From: Rhizobium sp. C1
GTDB lineage: Bacteria > Pseudomonadota > Alphaproteobacteria > Rhizobiales > Rhizobiaceae
Reading direction: 5' to 3'
Length of the DNA: 64,000 bases
Assembly (NCBI RefSeq): GCF_021026335.1
Contig: NZ_JAJNCY010000005.1
Location: 62,001 to 126,000 of the forward strand
A program made the translations under genes and the position numbers. Of this stretch, positions 46,047-56,772 are shown piece by piece. The notes beneath the pieces are model-generated. The model was not told the origin of the DNA and made no database searches. It worked only from the letters and a program-made list of their open reading frames with translations. Positions within the stretch are counted from its first letter, which is position 1, and every line of letters begins with the position of its first letter.

Positions 46047-46052
46047 TTTGTC

Positions 46053-46640
46053 TCAGGCGGAAAGGCTGGCGCTCTCGGCGCGCCGCTCGTAACGTTCGAA
46101 ATCGATATCGTTTTCGAGCAACGGCGGAACCGCTTCACCGGGCGCGCGCGGCTCGACACCGATGCCCCATTCGCGCAGGACATCGACAGCAACAGTCAGC
46201 GCCTGCGGGATCACCGCCCGCACCGGCTCTGTCACCGGCCCGCCCCAATCTTCGAGATCGACCGGCTGGCAGCCGATCAGCGCGAGACGCTCGGGATAGC
46301 CGCCCATCAGGTCGGCGGCGCTCAGCACCTCCTGGAACCCGGTCTGGTGCAGGCTCATCTTCTTCGCCCCGGTGAATTTCGGCACCTCGTCATCGCGCAC
46401 CAGCTTCAGCGTGCCCGGCACCAGACCGTAGTCGATGGCGTCGAAGACGATCAGATAATCGGCCTCGGTCACGTAATGGACGAGATAGAGCCCCTGCGTG
46501 CCGCCGTCGAGAATGGTGACATTGTCGGCCACCTTGTAGGCCTGGTGGAAGGCCTCGACGGCGCGTACGCCGAAGCCCTCGTCCGCCCAGAGGATATTGC
46601 CGATGCCGAGGACGAGAACCTTTGGCTTTCGCTCCGCCAT
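46053..46640 (-). CDS. hupD: HupD, hydrogenase maturation endopeptidase
   Basis: 195 residues. The nickel-sensing residues are in LGIGNILWADEGFG (Glu), FDAIDYG (Asp) and the later His region LHQTGF. It removes the C-terminal tail of HupL after nickel insertion. Starts one base after the hupC stop. Confidence 0.94.
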   Translation of the reverse strand: MAERKPKVLVLGIGNILWADEGFGVRAVEAFHQAYKVADNVTILDGGTQGLYLVHYVTEADYLIVFDAIDYGLVPGTLKLVRDDEVPKFTGAKKMSLHQTGFQEVLSAADLMGGYPERLALIGCQPVDLEDWGGPVTEPVRAVIPQALTVAVDVLREWGIGVEPRAPGEAVPPLLENDIDFERYERRAESASLSA

Positions 46641-46641
46641 C

Positions 46642-47364
46642 TCAGTCGTCCTCCTCGTCCTTGAACAGGCGCTCGCCGGAGATCATCGAGGAGATGATGC
46701 TTTGCCGGCTCATGATGTCCTCGCGAACGGCCACATAGATATGGACCATGACGAAGGTGAGGATCACCCACATGCCCAGATGATGCAGCGTGTGGACGTC
46801 CTGGCTGTTCGGGAAGATCGAGAAGACCCAGCCGAAGAGCTTGTATTCCCAACTGTCGCGGCCCGTGCCTTCGCTGTAGAGCGCAAAGCCGGTGATCACC
46901 ATGAAGAACAGCGGCAGCGTCACCATGAAGAACATGGTGAACTGAGCCAGCGGGTTGTGGCCCACATATTTCTTCGGCTGCCGGGCGAGGAACGTATACC
47001 ACTTCACCTCATGCAGCCATTCGCTCCAGAAGCGCCCGCTCCAGAACGGCACGTAGAAGATCTGGCGCGCATGCTTGTTGCCGACGATGGCCCAATAGAC
47101 GCGCAGGATCAGAAAGATTGCCAGCACCTGCCCCGCCGCGAAATGCGTGAAGCGGATATAGCCCATCAGGAAGTTGGCGCTCGCTTCCCCCGGTTGCGAC
47201 GGGAGAGGTGAACCGATGAAATAGCCGGTCAGCGCCAGCGTCAGGATGGCGAGCGCATTGACCCAATGCCAGATGCGCACCGGCGCTTCATAGACATAGA
47301 CGCTCTTGCGGTCGATCGCCTGCTCGCCATGGGCGTCGGCGGCCTTGGTTTCGGAATATGACAT
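46642..47364 (-). CDS. hupC: HupC, cytochrome b subunit of uptake hydrogenase
   Basis: 240 residues with four membrane helices and the His residues expected for two b hemes (RIWHWVNA, RFTHFAAGQ, HHLGMWV and others). It anchors the hydrogenase on the periplasmic face and passes electrons to the quinone pool. It lies 15 bases after hupL. Confidence 0.94.
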   Translation of the reverse strand: MSYSETKAADAHGEQAIDRKSVYVYEAPVRIWHWVNALAILTLALTGYFIGSPLPSQPGEASANFLMGYIRFTHFAAGQVLAIFLILRVYWAIVGNKHARQIFYVPFWSGRFWSEWLHEVKWYTFLARQPKKYVGHNPLAQFTMFFMVTLPLFFMVITGFALYSEGTGRDSWEYKLFGWVFSIFPNSQDVHTLHHLGMWVILTFVMVHIYVAVREDIMSRQSIISSMISGERLFKDEEDD

Positions 47365-47379
47365 CCCCCCATCCTCCCC

Positions 47380-49170
<1,791 letters not shown>

Positions 49171-49192
49171 TGAAGTATCTCCCCCGGAAGTC

Positions 49193-50275
49193 TCAGGCGT
49201 CGGTCTTTTCGCGTTTCGTGGTGACGCGCTTCACCGCCGTGATGGCGGCATGCGCGACGATGCCGGCGCCGACGACGCCCGCGGCCGTGCGGCCGATCTG
49301 GTCGGCATTCGCCTCGATGCCGAACTGGTTGATGGTCGTGAGGCGGTCGTAGAAGGAGCCCTTGTCCCAGAAGCCGTCTTCCGAACAGCCGATGCAGCCA
49401 TGACCCGACTGGATGGGGAAGGAGACGCCGTTGTTCCAGCGCACAGTCGAGCAGGCATTGTAGGTGGTCGGACCCTTGCAGCCCATCTTGTAGAGACAGT
49501 AGCCCTTGCGCGCGCCTTCGTCGTCCCACTCCTCGACGAACTGGCCGGCATCGAAATGCGGGCGGCGATAGCACTTGTCGTGGATGCGCTGCGAATAGAA
49601 CATCTGCGGCCGGCCCTGCCGGTCCAGCTCTGGCAGACGGCCGAAGGTGGTGATGAAGGTCACGACGCCGGTCATCACCTCGGCGATCGGCGGACAGCCC
49701 GGAACCTTGATGATCGGCTTGTCCTTGATCACCTTGTCGATCGGGGTGGCCTGTGTCGGGTTCGGCTTGGCAGCCTGCACGCAGCCCCAGGAGGCGCAGG
49801 CGCCCCAGGCGATGATCGCCATGGCGTCTTCCGCCATCCATTTCAGCTTCTCGACGAAGGGCCGGCCGCCGTCGATGCAGAACATGCCGTCTTCATTGAG
49901 CGGCGGATTGCCTTCGACGGCCAGAATATACTTGCCCTTGTATTTCGCCTTGGTCTCTTCGAGGATGGCTTCCGCCTGCTTGCCGGCCGCCGCCATGATC
50001 GTGTCGTCATAGTCGAGCGAGATCATGGACAGGATCACATCCTTGACGAGCGGATGGGCCGAACGAATGAAGCTTTCCGAACAGCAGGTGCATTCGAGAC
50101 CATGCATCCAGATGACTGGAACGCGTTCCTTGGTTTCCAGCGCCTGTTCCATGGCCTTCGCGCCCGATGGGCCAAAGCCGAGGCTCGCTGCCGTCAGGCT
50201 GCAGAATTTCGTGAAGCTTCGCCGGGTGATCCCCTGACGGCGAATGACATCGTAAAAGGTTTCGGTTGCAGCCAT
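49193..50275 (-). CDS. hupS: HupS, small subunit of membrane-bound [NiFe] hydrogenase, Tat-exported
   Basis: 360 residues from ATG 50275 (GGAGGAGA upstream). A Tat signal is present ([19 protein letters not shown]). The iron-sulfur ligands include [10 protein letters not shown] near residue 60 and many later Cys/His ([29 protein letters not shown]). The pattern CTCC with extra Cys near the proximal cluster is of the oxygen-tolerant group 1d type. A C-terminal membrane anchor ([19 protein letters not shown]) closes the protein. Confidence 0.95.
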   Translation of the reverse strand: MAATETFYDVIRRQGITRRSFTKFCSLTAASLGFGPSGAKAMEQALETKERVPVIWMHGLECTCCSESFIRSAHPLVKDVILSMISLDYDDTIMAAAGKQAEAILEETKAKYKGKYILAVEGNPPLNEDGMFCIDGGRPFVEKLKWMAEDAMAIIAWGACASWGCVQAAKPNPTQATPIDKVIKDKPIIKVPGCPPIAEVMTGVVTFITTFGRLPELDRQGRPQMFYSQRIHDKCYRRPHFDAGQFVEEWDDEGARKGYCLYKMGCKGPTTYNACSTVRWNNGVSFPIQSGHGCIGCSEDGFWDKGSFYDRLTTINQFGIEANADQIGRTAAGVVGAGIVAHAAITAVKRVTTKREKTDA

Positions 50276-50343
50276 GCTCTCCTCCGGCATTTTCAAGTTT
50301 GTTCCGTCCCCGCCGACCCTGCGGTAGACATGATCAGAGGTTC

Positions 50344-50359
50344 AGCAAAAAGCGGACCA
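50344..50359 (-). promoter_or_regulatory. Sigma-54 (-24/-12) type promoter of hupSLCD
   Basis: Minus strand TGGTCCGCTTTTTGCT has the GG and GC doublets at -24 and -12 spacing (TGG...TTGC). The predicted transcription start is near 50332, about 57 bases before the hupS ATG. The 253-base hupS-hupV gap also has an AT-rich segment (50396-50445) suited to a bend for HoxA contact, and a GCGGACCAG direct repeat (50352, 50371). Confidence 0.7.
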
Positions 50360-50528
50360 GTTTCGCGCGCGCGGACCAGGCTCCCGGAAGAAGATTGAAT
50401 TTTAAGGATTTATTCTGACAGAAGATCAATTCTCGCATCGCGCGGGACAGGCGTGCGGCAGTCGAGATCACGACCGGCTGGAAAGCCGCTAACCGGGCCA
50501 TGGAAAGAGGATTGTCAGCGTCTGCAGC

Positions 50529-51968
50529 TCAATGCGCGGTGCAGACCATGCAGGGGTCGAAGGAGCGGATGACATGCTGAAGCGCGGCGGACTTCGCACC
50601 GAGCGCCCCGGTTTCGACACCTTCCAGCGCCTGTTCGAGAGGTCCGGCCAGGCCGGTGCGGTCGCGTGGCGAGAAGTTCCAGGTGGTGGGCGCGATGATC
50701 TGGTAACGCTCGATCTTGCCGTTGGTCAGCGTCACCCAATGACCGAGCGCGCCCCGCGCCGCCTCCACCAGACCTGCCGCGCGGGCATCGTCCGGCAGGG
50801 TGAAATGGGTGGAGAAGGCCTCCTTGAGACGCAGTTCCCTCAGCCAGCCTTGCATTGCGTGAACGAGGATCGCGGTCTCGATGAGGCGGGCGATGACACG
50901 GGTGCGCACCGAAGTTCCGCCATCGCGGGCAATCAGCGCCGTGATCAGCGGGTGGCCGGCGACGGTCAGTCGGGCTGCAGCTCCGGTTTCCATCGGCTTA
51001 CCGTCTATACGCGGGGCCTTGGCCCAGGAGTAAGCGCCGTCTTTCAGGGCATCCGGTCTCGTCTCAGCCTCGAAGGGCGTCTCTGCTGTGTCGCTGAACC
51101 AGGAGAAGGCAACGTCTTCCGAAATGCCACTGCCGTCGAACGGTGTCACGCCACCGAGGCCTGCGATGCCCGCCGGGAAGAGCGAGGTCTCCGCCTCATG
51201 GTAAGCGCCATATGACAGAAGCAGGCCCGGCCCGCGGCCCAGATGGCGCAGCGAGAGATCATCAGCAATGCCGAGAAAGGCGCTGAAATCGCCGCTGGCT
51301 TTTGCCCGGAACGCCTCCAGATCCTCTTCCGTCTGCATGGACAGGATATCATCCAGCGAGACGCCGAAGAGCGTCTGCTCGAGAAAGACCTGCGTGTCGG
51401 CGAGAATGGCAGCGAGCCGCACCCGTTCCCCGATATCGATCGCCTTCGTCACGCCGCCGGGCTGGAAGGCCAGCGAATGCGGCCACTTGCCGGCGATCAG
51501 CCCCATGATTTCCAGCAGGCGGCGGCGGGCGGGCAGATACTCGGCGGAGGCATTGCCGCTCACAGCCTTGAAGCGCTCGGCGGTCGGCTCGAACCATGCG
51601 CGCGCCGCATATTCGGCGCGGGCGAAATCCGGCATGAAGAAGAGATAGAAATGCGTCAGGTGGTCGGCGATGTTCTCCGCCGCATGCGCCAAATTGGCCG
51701 CCAAATATCCGTTCGGCGCAGCCCGCCCGCCAGCGAGATTGCGCAGGGCTGTGGCCGCCGCAATCGATTGCGACACCGAACAGATGCCGCAAATACGCGG
51801 CGCAATGACGAGCGCATCAGAGGGCGGCCGGCCTGACAGGATTGCCTCGAAGCCGCGATAGAGTGTCGTCGTGACTTCGGCGCGGGCGATCACGCCATCC
51901 TGAATGTCGAGCGCGACTTCCAGATCCCCCTCGACGCGATTGAACGGGCCTGCGATGACGCGTGTCAT
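50529..51968 (-). CDS. hupV: HupV/HoxC, large subunit of the regulatory (H2-sensing) hydrogenase
   Basis: 479 residues. It has the metal ligands RICGICSVSQS and ends exactly at DPCMVCTAH, without the cleavable tail found in HupL. The lack of a tail and the RICGICS signature are features of group 2b regulatory hydrogenases, which sense H2 in the cytoplasm and signal to HupT/HoxA. Overlaps hupU (ATGA). Confidence 0.95.
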   Translation of the reverse strand: MTRVIAGPFNRVEGDLEVALDIQDGVIARAEVTTTLYRGFEAILSGRPPSDALVIAPRICGICSVSQSIAAATALRNLAGGRAAPNGYLAANLAHAAENIADHLTHFYLFFMPDFARAEYAARAWFEPTAERFKAVSGNASAEYLPARRRLLEIMGLIAGKWPHSLAFQPGGVTKAIDIGERVRLAAILADTQVFLEQTLFGVSLDDILSMQTEEDLEAFRAKASGDFSAFLGIADDLSLRHLGRGPGLLLSYGAYHEAETSLFPAGIAGLGGVTPFDGSGISEDVAFSWFSDTAETPFEAETRPDALKDGAYSWAKAPRIDGKPMETGAAARLTVAGHPLITALIARDGGTSVRTRVIARLIETAILVHAMQGWLRELRLKEAFSTHFTLPDDARAAGLVEAARGALGHWVTLTNGKIERYQIIAPTTWNFSPRDRTGLAGPLEQALEGVETGALGAKSAALQHVIRSFDPCMVCTAH

Positions 51969-52987
51969 TCGCGGCCCGCCTTGCCCCGTTGCGGGTCTGT
52001 GGTCACCCGGTCGGAGGTCGCATTCTTGCGCACGCGCTCGGGCGTCGCGGATTTGGAAAGGGCCGCCAGCGCCACGAACCAGGCCTTGGGCATGTCAAGC
52101 GGCAGGCCGACCGGGATACCGGCCACCTTGGGCGTCTTGAGGAAGCCGTTGGCCGCCTCGAAACCGGGGGAGGTGCAGGCAATACAGGAAAAGCCGCCAT
52201 GGGTGCATGAGCCGCCGCCGTTCCAGGCGCGCTGATTGCAGTCGCCGACCGCCTGCGTCGCCTTGCAGCCGAGATGTTCCATCATGCAGCCGAGATCGGA
52301 GAGCTTTTCGGCGCTCGCCTTGAACTCGTAATATTCGTTGCGGTCGCAGCCGTGATGGGCAAGCGTCTTGGCGTAGAAGCGCGGGCGGCCCAGCTTGTCG
52401 AGATCGGTGGCGGCAAACTCGTCGAAGGCAATTGCGCCGAGCGTTTCCATGATCCAGCCCGGATGCGGCGCGCAGCCGGCGATGTTGATCACCGGCATGC
52501 CGGACAAGGACCTGAAATCCCGCCCCAGCGCCCCGCCCTCCAGCCCGTCGCCATATTGCAGCCCGCTGACATCCTCCGAAAAGGGCTGCGCTGCCGGTAT
52601 CCCGCCAAAGGCTGCACAGGTGCCGACCGCGACGCAATACCGGGCGCGCGGCGCAAGCCTGCGCACCCAGTCCAGCGTCGTCTTGCCGGTGCCCGCCATG
52701 CGGCTGTAGAGCCCTGTCCCGTCCGGCCCCATCATGATCGAGCCTTCGATGCAGAGAATGTCGAGCGGCCGCCGCCCTTCCGCGACATCCTCGAAAATCT
52801 CGATCGCTTCGCTGCCCGATTCCTCGCTCAGCGACGGATGCCACAGAAGGTCGATCCCGAAGGCCTGCAGCTCGCGCATGAACCCTTTCGCGCCCACTTC
52901 CAGCACGGACATGGTGCAGCCGCCGCAGCTTCCGGCCTGAAGCCAGAGCAATGTCTTTTTCGCGCGGGATGGAATGACAGCGTTCAT
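51965..52987 (-). CDS. hupU: HupU/HoxB, small subunit of the regulatory hydrogenase
   Basis: 340 residues from ATG 52987, giving the usual short N-terminus before LLWLQAGSCGGCTMS; in-frame starts up to 53074 would add 29 atypical residues. No Tat signal, so it stays in the cytoplasm. Cluster ligands are in AGCAPHPGWIMET, CDRNEYYEF, LGCKATQAVGDCNQR and CIACTSPGFE. Works with HupV as the H2 receptor. Confidence 0.93.
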   Translation of the reverse strand: MNAVIPSRAKKTLLWLQAGSCGGCTMSVLEVGAKGFMRELQAFGIDLLWHPSLSEESGSEAIEIFEDVAEGRRPLDILCIEGSIMMGPDGTGLYSRMAGTGKTTLDWVRRLAPRARYCVAVGTCAAFGGIPAAQPFSEDVSGLQYGDGLEGGALGRDFRSLSGMPVINIAGCAPHPGWIMETLGAIAFDEFAATDLDKLGRPRFYAKTLAHHGCDRNEYYEFKASAEKLSDLGCMMEHLGCKATQAVGDCNQRAWNGGGSCTHGGFSCIACTSPGFEAANGFLKTPKVAGIPVGLPLDMPKAWFVALAALSKSATPERVRKNATSDRVTTDPQRGKAGRE

Positions 52988-53110
52988 GTCATCTTTGTTG
53001 CACCGGGCCGGAACGCCGTCAACGGCCCGAGCGCTTCCGGCATCGTCGAACGCGTCCATCTTTGTCCAGCGCAATTGCGGACGCGAGACCGCTTGCGGTT
53101 CGAGCTTTCT

Positions 53111-53986
53111 CTAGTCGCCGACGGAGGCGTACATGCCCGAGGTGCGGAATTCGGTCGGGCTGACCCCGTAGGCCTTGCGGAAGACCTTGGAGAAATAGTT
53201 GTTTTCCACCATGCCGCAGCGCGCGGCGATCTCTTTGACGCTCATGTCGCGATTGGCGATCAGCAGGCGCGCGGCGCGGCGCATGCGCTGCTCTTGCACA
53301 TATTCCGCCGGCGGAAGTCCCGCCATGGTGGCAAAGCTGCGGGAGAAATGAGCGCGGCTCAGCCCCGCGACTTCTGCCAGCCGATCGACATTGAGGTCGC
53401 TGCTCAGATTCTCGGCGATGAACTGCAGCGTCCGGGTAATGGCGTTCTGCTCGCGCAATATCCGGTCGGACGGCCCGAAGACATCGTCATAGAGATGCAT
53501 CGCCGCTTCATACGCGATGGATGATGCAAGACCGGGGGACTCCCCCTCGCCCTTCATAAGCCGCAGGGTGCAATCGGCCAGCCGGTCGATCGTCTGCGGC
53601 TTGAGCTTCAACACAGGCCCCTGCGCATTCAGCACCATCTCGTGGATTCGCAGAGCATCGATCCCGTTCATCGAAATCCAGAAATATTCCCAGCGATCGC
53701 CCTTCTCAAGCCAGTAGCGATGATTGTGCGGGATGATGACAAGCAGCGTCTCGCCAGCATGAATCTTCATGTTGCGGTTTTCATAGCGCAGCGAGCCGCG
53801 CCCGGAGATCGTGTGCTGCAGCACCGTGAACGGCGTGTTGCCACGCAGACGCCCGTCCCAGGAATAGACTGTATTTTCACGGATTTCATAACCCGCGCTG
53901 GTCGGCATCGTATGCAGTGTGACACGCGAGCGTAAGAGCGACACCGTGCGCATTCCCAGCCCGTAGTCGATCAAGTCGGTGAGCAT
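53111..53986 (-). CDS. AraC-family transcriptional regulator
   Basis: 291 residues. An N-terminal cupin-like sensing domain (HTISGRGSLRYENR, LLVIIPHNHRYWLE) is followed by two helix-turn-helix motifs (LAEVAGLSRAHFSRSFATM and IAARCGMVENNYFSKVFRK) and the usual GVSPTEFR end. It lies 123 bases upstream of hupU in the same direction and is not a known part of hup systems; its targets are unknown. Confidence 0.87.
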   Translation of the reverse strand: MLTDLIDYGLGMRTVSLLRSRVTLHTMPTSAGYEIRENTVYSWDGRLRGNTPFTVLQHTISGRGSLRYENRNMKIHAGETLLVIIPHNHRYWLEKGDRWEYFWISMNGIDALRIHEMVLNAQGPVLKLKPQTIDRLADCTLRLMKGEGESPGLASSIAYEAAMHLYDDVFGPSDRILREQNAITRTLQFIAENLSSDLNVDRLAEVAGLSRAHFSRSFATMAGLPPAEYVQEQRMRRAARLLIANRDMSVKEIAARCGMVENNYFSKVFRKAYGVSPTEFRTSGMYASVGD

Positions 53987-54106
53987 GAAATTACCCTTCG
54001 GCGAAGTTTAGCCTTGAAGCTTCATGTCATTCTCCGCGCCGATGATCAATATCCGAATTTGGCGTCGCATCGCCTTGACGAGTCTGTGCGAGCATGTTTG
54101 GATAAG

Positions 54107-54122
54107 TGGATACAAAAATCCA
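54107..54122. promoter_or_regulatory. Inverted repeat before the GntR gene
   Basis: TGGAT-6-ATCCA lies just upstream of the GntR start, a possible autoregulatory operator. A second TTGGATAAG half lies immediately before it. Binding not shown. Confidence 0.35.
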
Positions 54123-54131
54123 GTGAGCCAG

Positions 54132-54806
54132 ATGATCACCAGTCTTTCCTCTTCATCGCCTGTTGCCTCCACGGCCGAGGAGGAAGCGTATCTCTACCTG
54201 CAGAGGTCTCTGCGGCTCGGACGCTACAAGGCCGGGGATCGCCTTATTCCGGAAGACATCGCTGCAGAGATCGGCATGAGCCGCATGCCCGTGCGCGAGG
54301 CCTTTCGCCGGCTTGCCGCCGACGGGCTGGTCACGCTTCGGCCCAATCGCGGCTGCGTGGTCGCAGGCCTGACACTGGATGAACTCAACGAAACCTTCGA
54401 AATCCGCTCCGTGCTCGAAGGGCTGGCGGTGCGCCTGGCCCTGCCGAAGATGACGGCAGAGCATTTCGAGGAACTGGACCGCCTGCTTCTGCGCATGGAG
54501 CGGGCGGGCGAGGCGGGCAGCAGCGATTGGGTGCTGCGGCACCAGGAGTTCCACGCGTATATCTATGGACTAAGCGCCCGGCCGAAGCTGATCCGCCAGA
54601 TCGCCGCCCTGCATGTGGCGATCGAGCCCTATATGCGGATCTGGTTAGACTATGCCGAGAAGCCGCTTTCCGCCCGCGAGGAACATCAGGCGCTCATCGA
54701 CGCGCTCCGGTCGGGAGACGTGGCACAGGCCGAGCGGGTGATGGAAGATCATGTTCTGGGAACGGCTTCGCTGCTGGCCGAGTTCGCAACTCCGGGCCGC
54801 CGCTGA
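54132..54806 (+). CDS. GntR-family regulator, FCD (FadR) subfamily
   Basis: 224 residues from ATG 54132; an upstream in-frame ATG at 54024 would add residues unlike the family. Winged helix: GRYKAGDRLIPEDIAAEIGMSRMPVREAFRRLAADGLV. The helical FCD domain has ligand-side residues (EIRSVLEGLAVRLAL, HQEFHAYIYG, EEHQALIDALRSGD). It probably regulates the ABC importer and gamma-glutamyltransferase genes that follow. A remnant of a second copy lies downstream. Confidence 0.87.
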   Translation: MITSLSSSSPVASTAEEEAYLYLQRSLRLGRYKAGDRLIPEDIAAEIGMSRMPVREAFRRLAADGLVTLRPNRGCVVAGLTLDELNETFEIRSVLEGLAVRLALPKMTAEHFEELDRLLLRMERAGEAGSSDWVLRHQEFHAYIYGLSARPKLIRQIAALHVAIEPYMRIWLDYAEKPLSAREEHQALIDALRSGDVAQAERVMEDHVLGTASLLAEFATPGRR

Positions 54807-54943
54807 GATGGAATACATGGCCAATACATGGGCAATCAACCGCTTTTGACTTCGGAATTGTCCGAACTAAAGCCGGTACGCTTTTGATTATGGTTGAAGT
54901 CACTCGTCGCCGTGAAGGCGGACGGAGGGCGCCAGATCAAATT

Positions 54944-54994
54944 TTCGGCACGCCATCGCTGGCGGCCGAATTCGCAAGTCCCGATCGGCGCTAA
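54944..54994 (+). pseudogene. 3' remnant of a second GntR gene
   Basis: The 16 codons before the stop at 54994 (FGTPSLAAEFASPDRR) match the C-terminal end of the intact GntR protein (LGTASLLAEFATPGRR), 12 of 16 identical. Just upstream of this piece no further homology is seen. It looks like the leftover of a tandem duplication or of a deleted paralogue. Confidence 0.65.
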
Positions 54995-55086
54995 AAGCCG
55001 GACGGTCAACAATGTCCGAAGCCGGCGGAACGTCCGGCAAGGACGGGGAACAGCCGCATAAGCGGCACAACAAAAAGGGAATAGCC

Positions 55087-55938
55087 ATGACATTTCGTCG
55101 TATGGCAGCGGTTGCTGCTGCTCTCATGACCCTCGCCGTCACGCAAGTGGCACGCGCCGAAGACGCGCCGAAGGAAATCAAGATTGCCACCGAAGGTGCC
55201 TATGCGCCGTGGAACTTCGTCAACGCCGACGGCAAGCTCGACGGTTTCGAAATCGACCTCGCTAACGATCTCTGCGCCCGCGCCAAGCTGAAATGCTCCA
55301 TCATCGCTCAGAACTGGGACGGCCTCATCCCCTCGCTGAAGGTCGGCAAGTTCGACGTGATCATGGCCGCCATGTTCATCACCCCGAAGCGCATGGAGAC
55401 GATCGACTTCACGCAGCCCTACGCGATCGACCCGACCAGCTTTGCCGTCGCCAAGAGCAGTGAACTCGGCAAGCAGGGTCTCTCCAAGGACAAGGTCAAG
55501 CTTGACGACGAGGCCGCCGCCCAGGCCGCCGTCGACAAGCTCAAGCCGCTTCTCAAGGGCAAGGTCATCGGCGTCCAGTCAGGTACGCAGATCCTGGCAT
55601 TCCTCAAGAAGTATTTCGGCGATGTCGTCGATATCCGCGAATACAAGACGACGGAACAGCATGACCTCGATCTGGCCGCAGGCCGTGTCGACGGCATCAT
55701 AGTTCAGCAGACGACAGCCACGGCAACGCTCGCCAAGCCGGAATTTGCCGATTACACGCTCGCTGGCCCTGGCTTTGTCGGCGGCATCTTGGGCATGGGC
55801 ACCGGTGCCGGGATCCGCAAGGAAGATACCGCCCTGAAGGCGACCTTCAACAAAGCCATCGGGGAAGCCATTGCTGACGGAACCGTCAAGCGCTTGTCTG
55901 AAAAGTGGTTCCACACCGACGTGACCCCAGTGAAGTAA
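55087..55938 (+). CDS. Periplasmic substrate-binding protein, amino acid ABC family (SBP 3)
   Basis: 283 residues from ATG 55087 (AAAGGGA upstream). Signal peptide FRRMAAVAAALMTLAVTQVA with cleavage after ARA. The HisJ/ArgT-like fold shows EIKIATEGAYAPWNFVNADG, GFEIDLANDLCARAKLKC and VGKFDVIMAAMFITPKRM. Likely ligands are basic or gamma-glutamyl amino acids, the latter suggested by the gamma-glutamyltransferase gene nearby. A hairpin follows the gene. Confidence 0.9.
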   Translation: MTFRRMAAVAAALMTLAVTQVARAEDAPKEIKIATEGAYAPWNFVNADGKLDGFEIDLANDLCARAKLKCSIIAQNWDGLIPSLKVGKFDVIMAAMFITPKRMETIDFTQPYAIDPTSFAVAKSSELGKQGLSKDKVKLDDEAAAQAAVDKLKPLLKGKVIGVQSGTQILAFLKKYFGDVVDIREYKTTEQHDLDLAAGRVDGIIVQQTTATATLAKPEFADYTLAGPGFVGGILGMGTGAGIRKEDTALKATFNKAIGEAIADGTVKRLSEKWFHTDVTPVK

Positions 55939-55953
55939 GACGAGGCGGGCCGG

Positions 55954-55986
55954 CGGGGATCGGGCATATCGTCCGGTCCCCGTTTT
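55954..55986 (+). terminator. Terminator-like hairpin after the binding-protein gene
   Basis: CGGGGATCGG (55954-55963) pairs with CCGGTCCCCG (55973-55982), with one G-T pair, followed by TTTT. It lies between the binding protein and the permease, so it can raise the ratio of binding protein to channel. Confidence 0.7.
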
Positions 55987-56058
55987 CCGCTCTTGCTCGT
56001 CACTGTTCATTGATTGCGAAACCGGACTGCTGCGCCGTCCGACAGGTTCTTGACCCCC

Positions 56059-56772
56059 ATGTTCGACAAACTTCATCTGCTCGGATTCGGCGCAGGCGGC
56101 TGGGGCGCGCTGCTTCTGGAAGCGGCCGGCGTCACGCTGCTGCTCTCCGTGCTCGGCTTCGCGCTCGGCGCCGTCTTCGGCGGCCTTGCAGCGGCCGGAC
56201 GGCTTTCCGGCTCCAGAGTTCCGCGGGGCGCTGCGCTCGCCTATGGCACCGTATTTCGCGGCGTGCCGGATCTCCTGAGCATATATCTCTTCTATTACGG
56301 CGGCAGCGTCGCGCTCACTTCGATTGCGCATCTGTTTGGCGCGACAGGTTTTGTCGGCCTGCCGACGATGGTGACCGGTGTCGTCACCATCGGCTTCATT
56401 TCCGGAGCCTACCAGTCCGAAGTCTATCGCGGCGCCTATCTCGCCATCGACAAGGGCCAGTTCGATGCCGCCAAGGCGCTGGCGCTGACACGCATCCAGA
56501 TGCTGCGGCTTGTCATAGTGCCGCAATTGCTGCGCCATGCCATACCCGGTCTCGGCAATGTCTGGCAGCTCGTACTGAAGGATTCCGCCCTGATTTCGGT
56601 CATCGGACTCGTCGAACTCATGCGCCAGGCCCAGATCGGCGCGGGCTCGACGCGCGAACCCTTCCTCTTCTATTTCGCCGCCGCCGCCCTCTATTTCGCC
56701 ATTGCCGGCGTGACGGACCTCTTCTTCAGCCGGGCGGAAGCCAATGCCTCGCGCGGGGTCGTGCACCGATGA
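56059..56772 (+). CDS. Amino acid-type ABC transporter permease
   Basis: 237 residues, HisQ-like. The EAA loop is YQSEVYRGAYLAIDKGQ followed by FDAAKALALT; the FRGVPDLLSIYLFYYG region is also typical. ATG 56059 has only a weak ribosome binding site. Its stop overlaps the next permease start (ATGA). Confidence 0.88.
   Translation: MFDKLHLLGFGAGGWGALLLEAAGVTLLLSVLGFALGAVFGGLAAAGRLSGSRVPRGAALAYGTVFRGVPDLLSIYLFYYGGSVALTSIAHLFGATGFVGLPTMVTGVVTIGFISGAYQSEVYRGAYLAIDKGQFDAAKALALTRIQMLRLVIVPQLLRHAIPGLGNVWQLVLKDSALISVIGLVELMRQAQIGAGSTREPFLFYFAAAALYFAIAGVTDLFFSRAEANASRGVVHR

Noticed and set aside
50276-50528. IHF site in the hupS upstream region
   Set aside because: The AT-rich segment has GATCAA but does not complete the WATCAANNNNTTR consensus on either strand.
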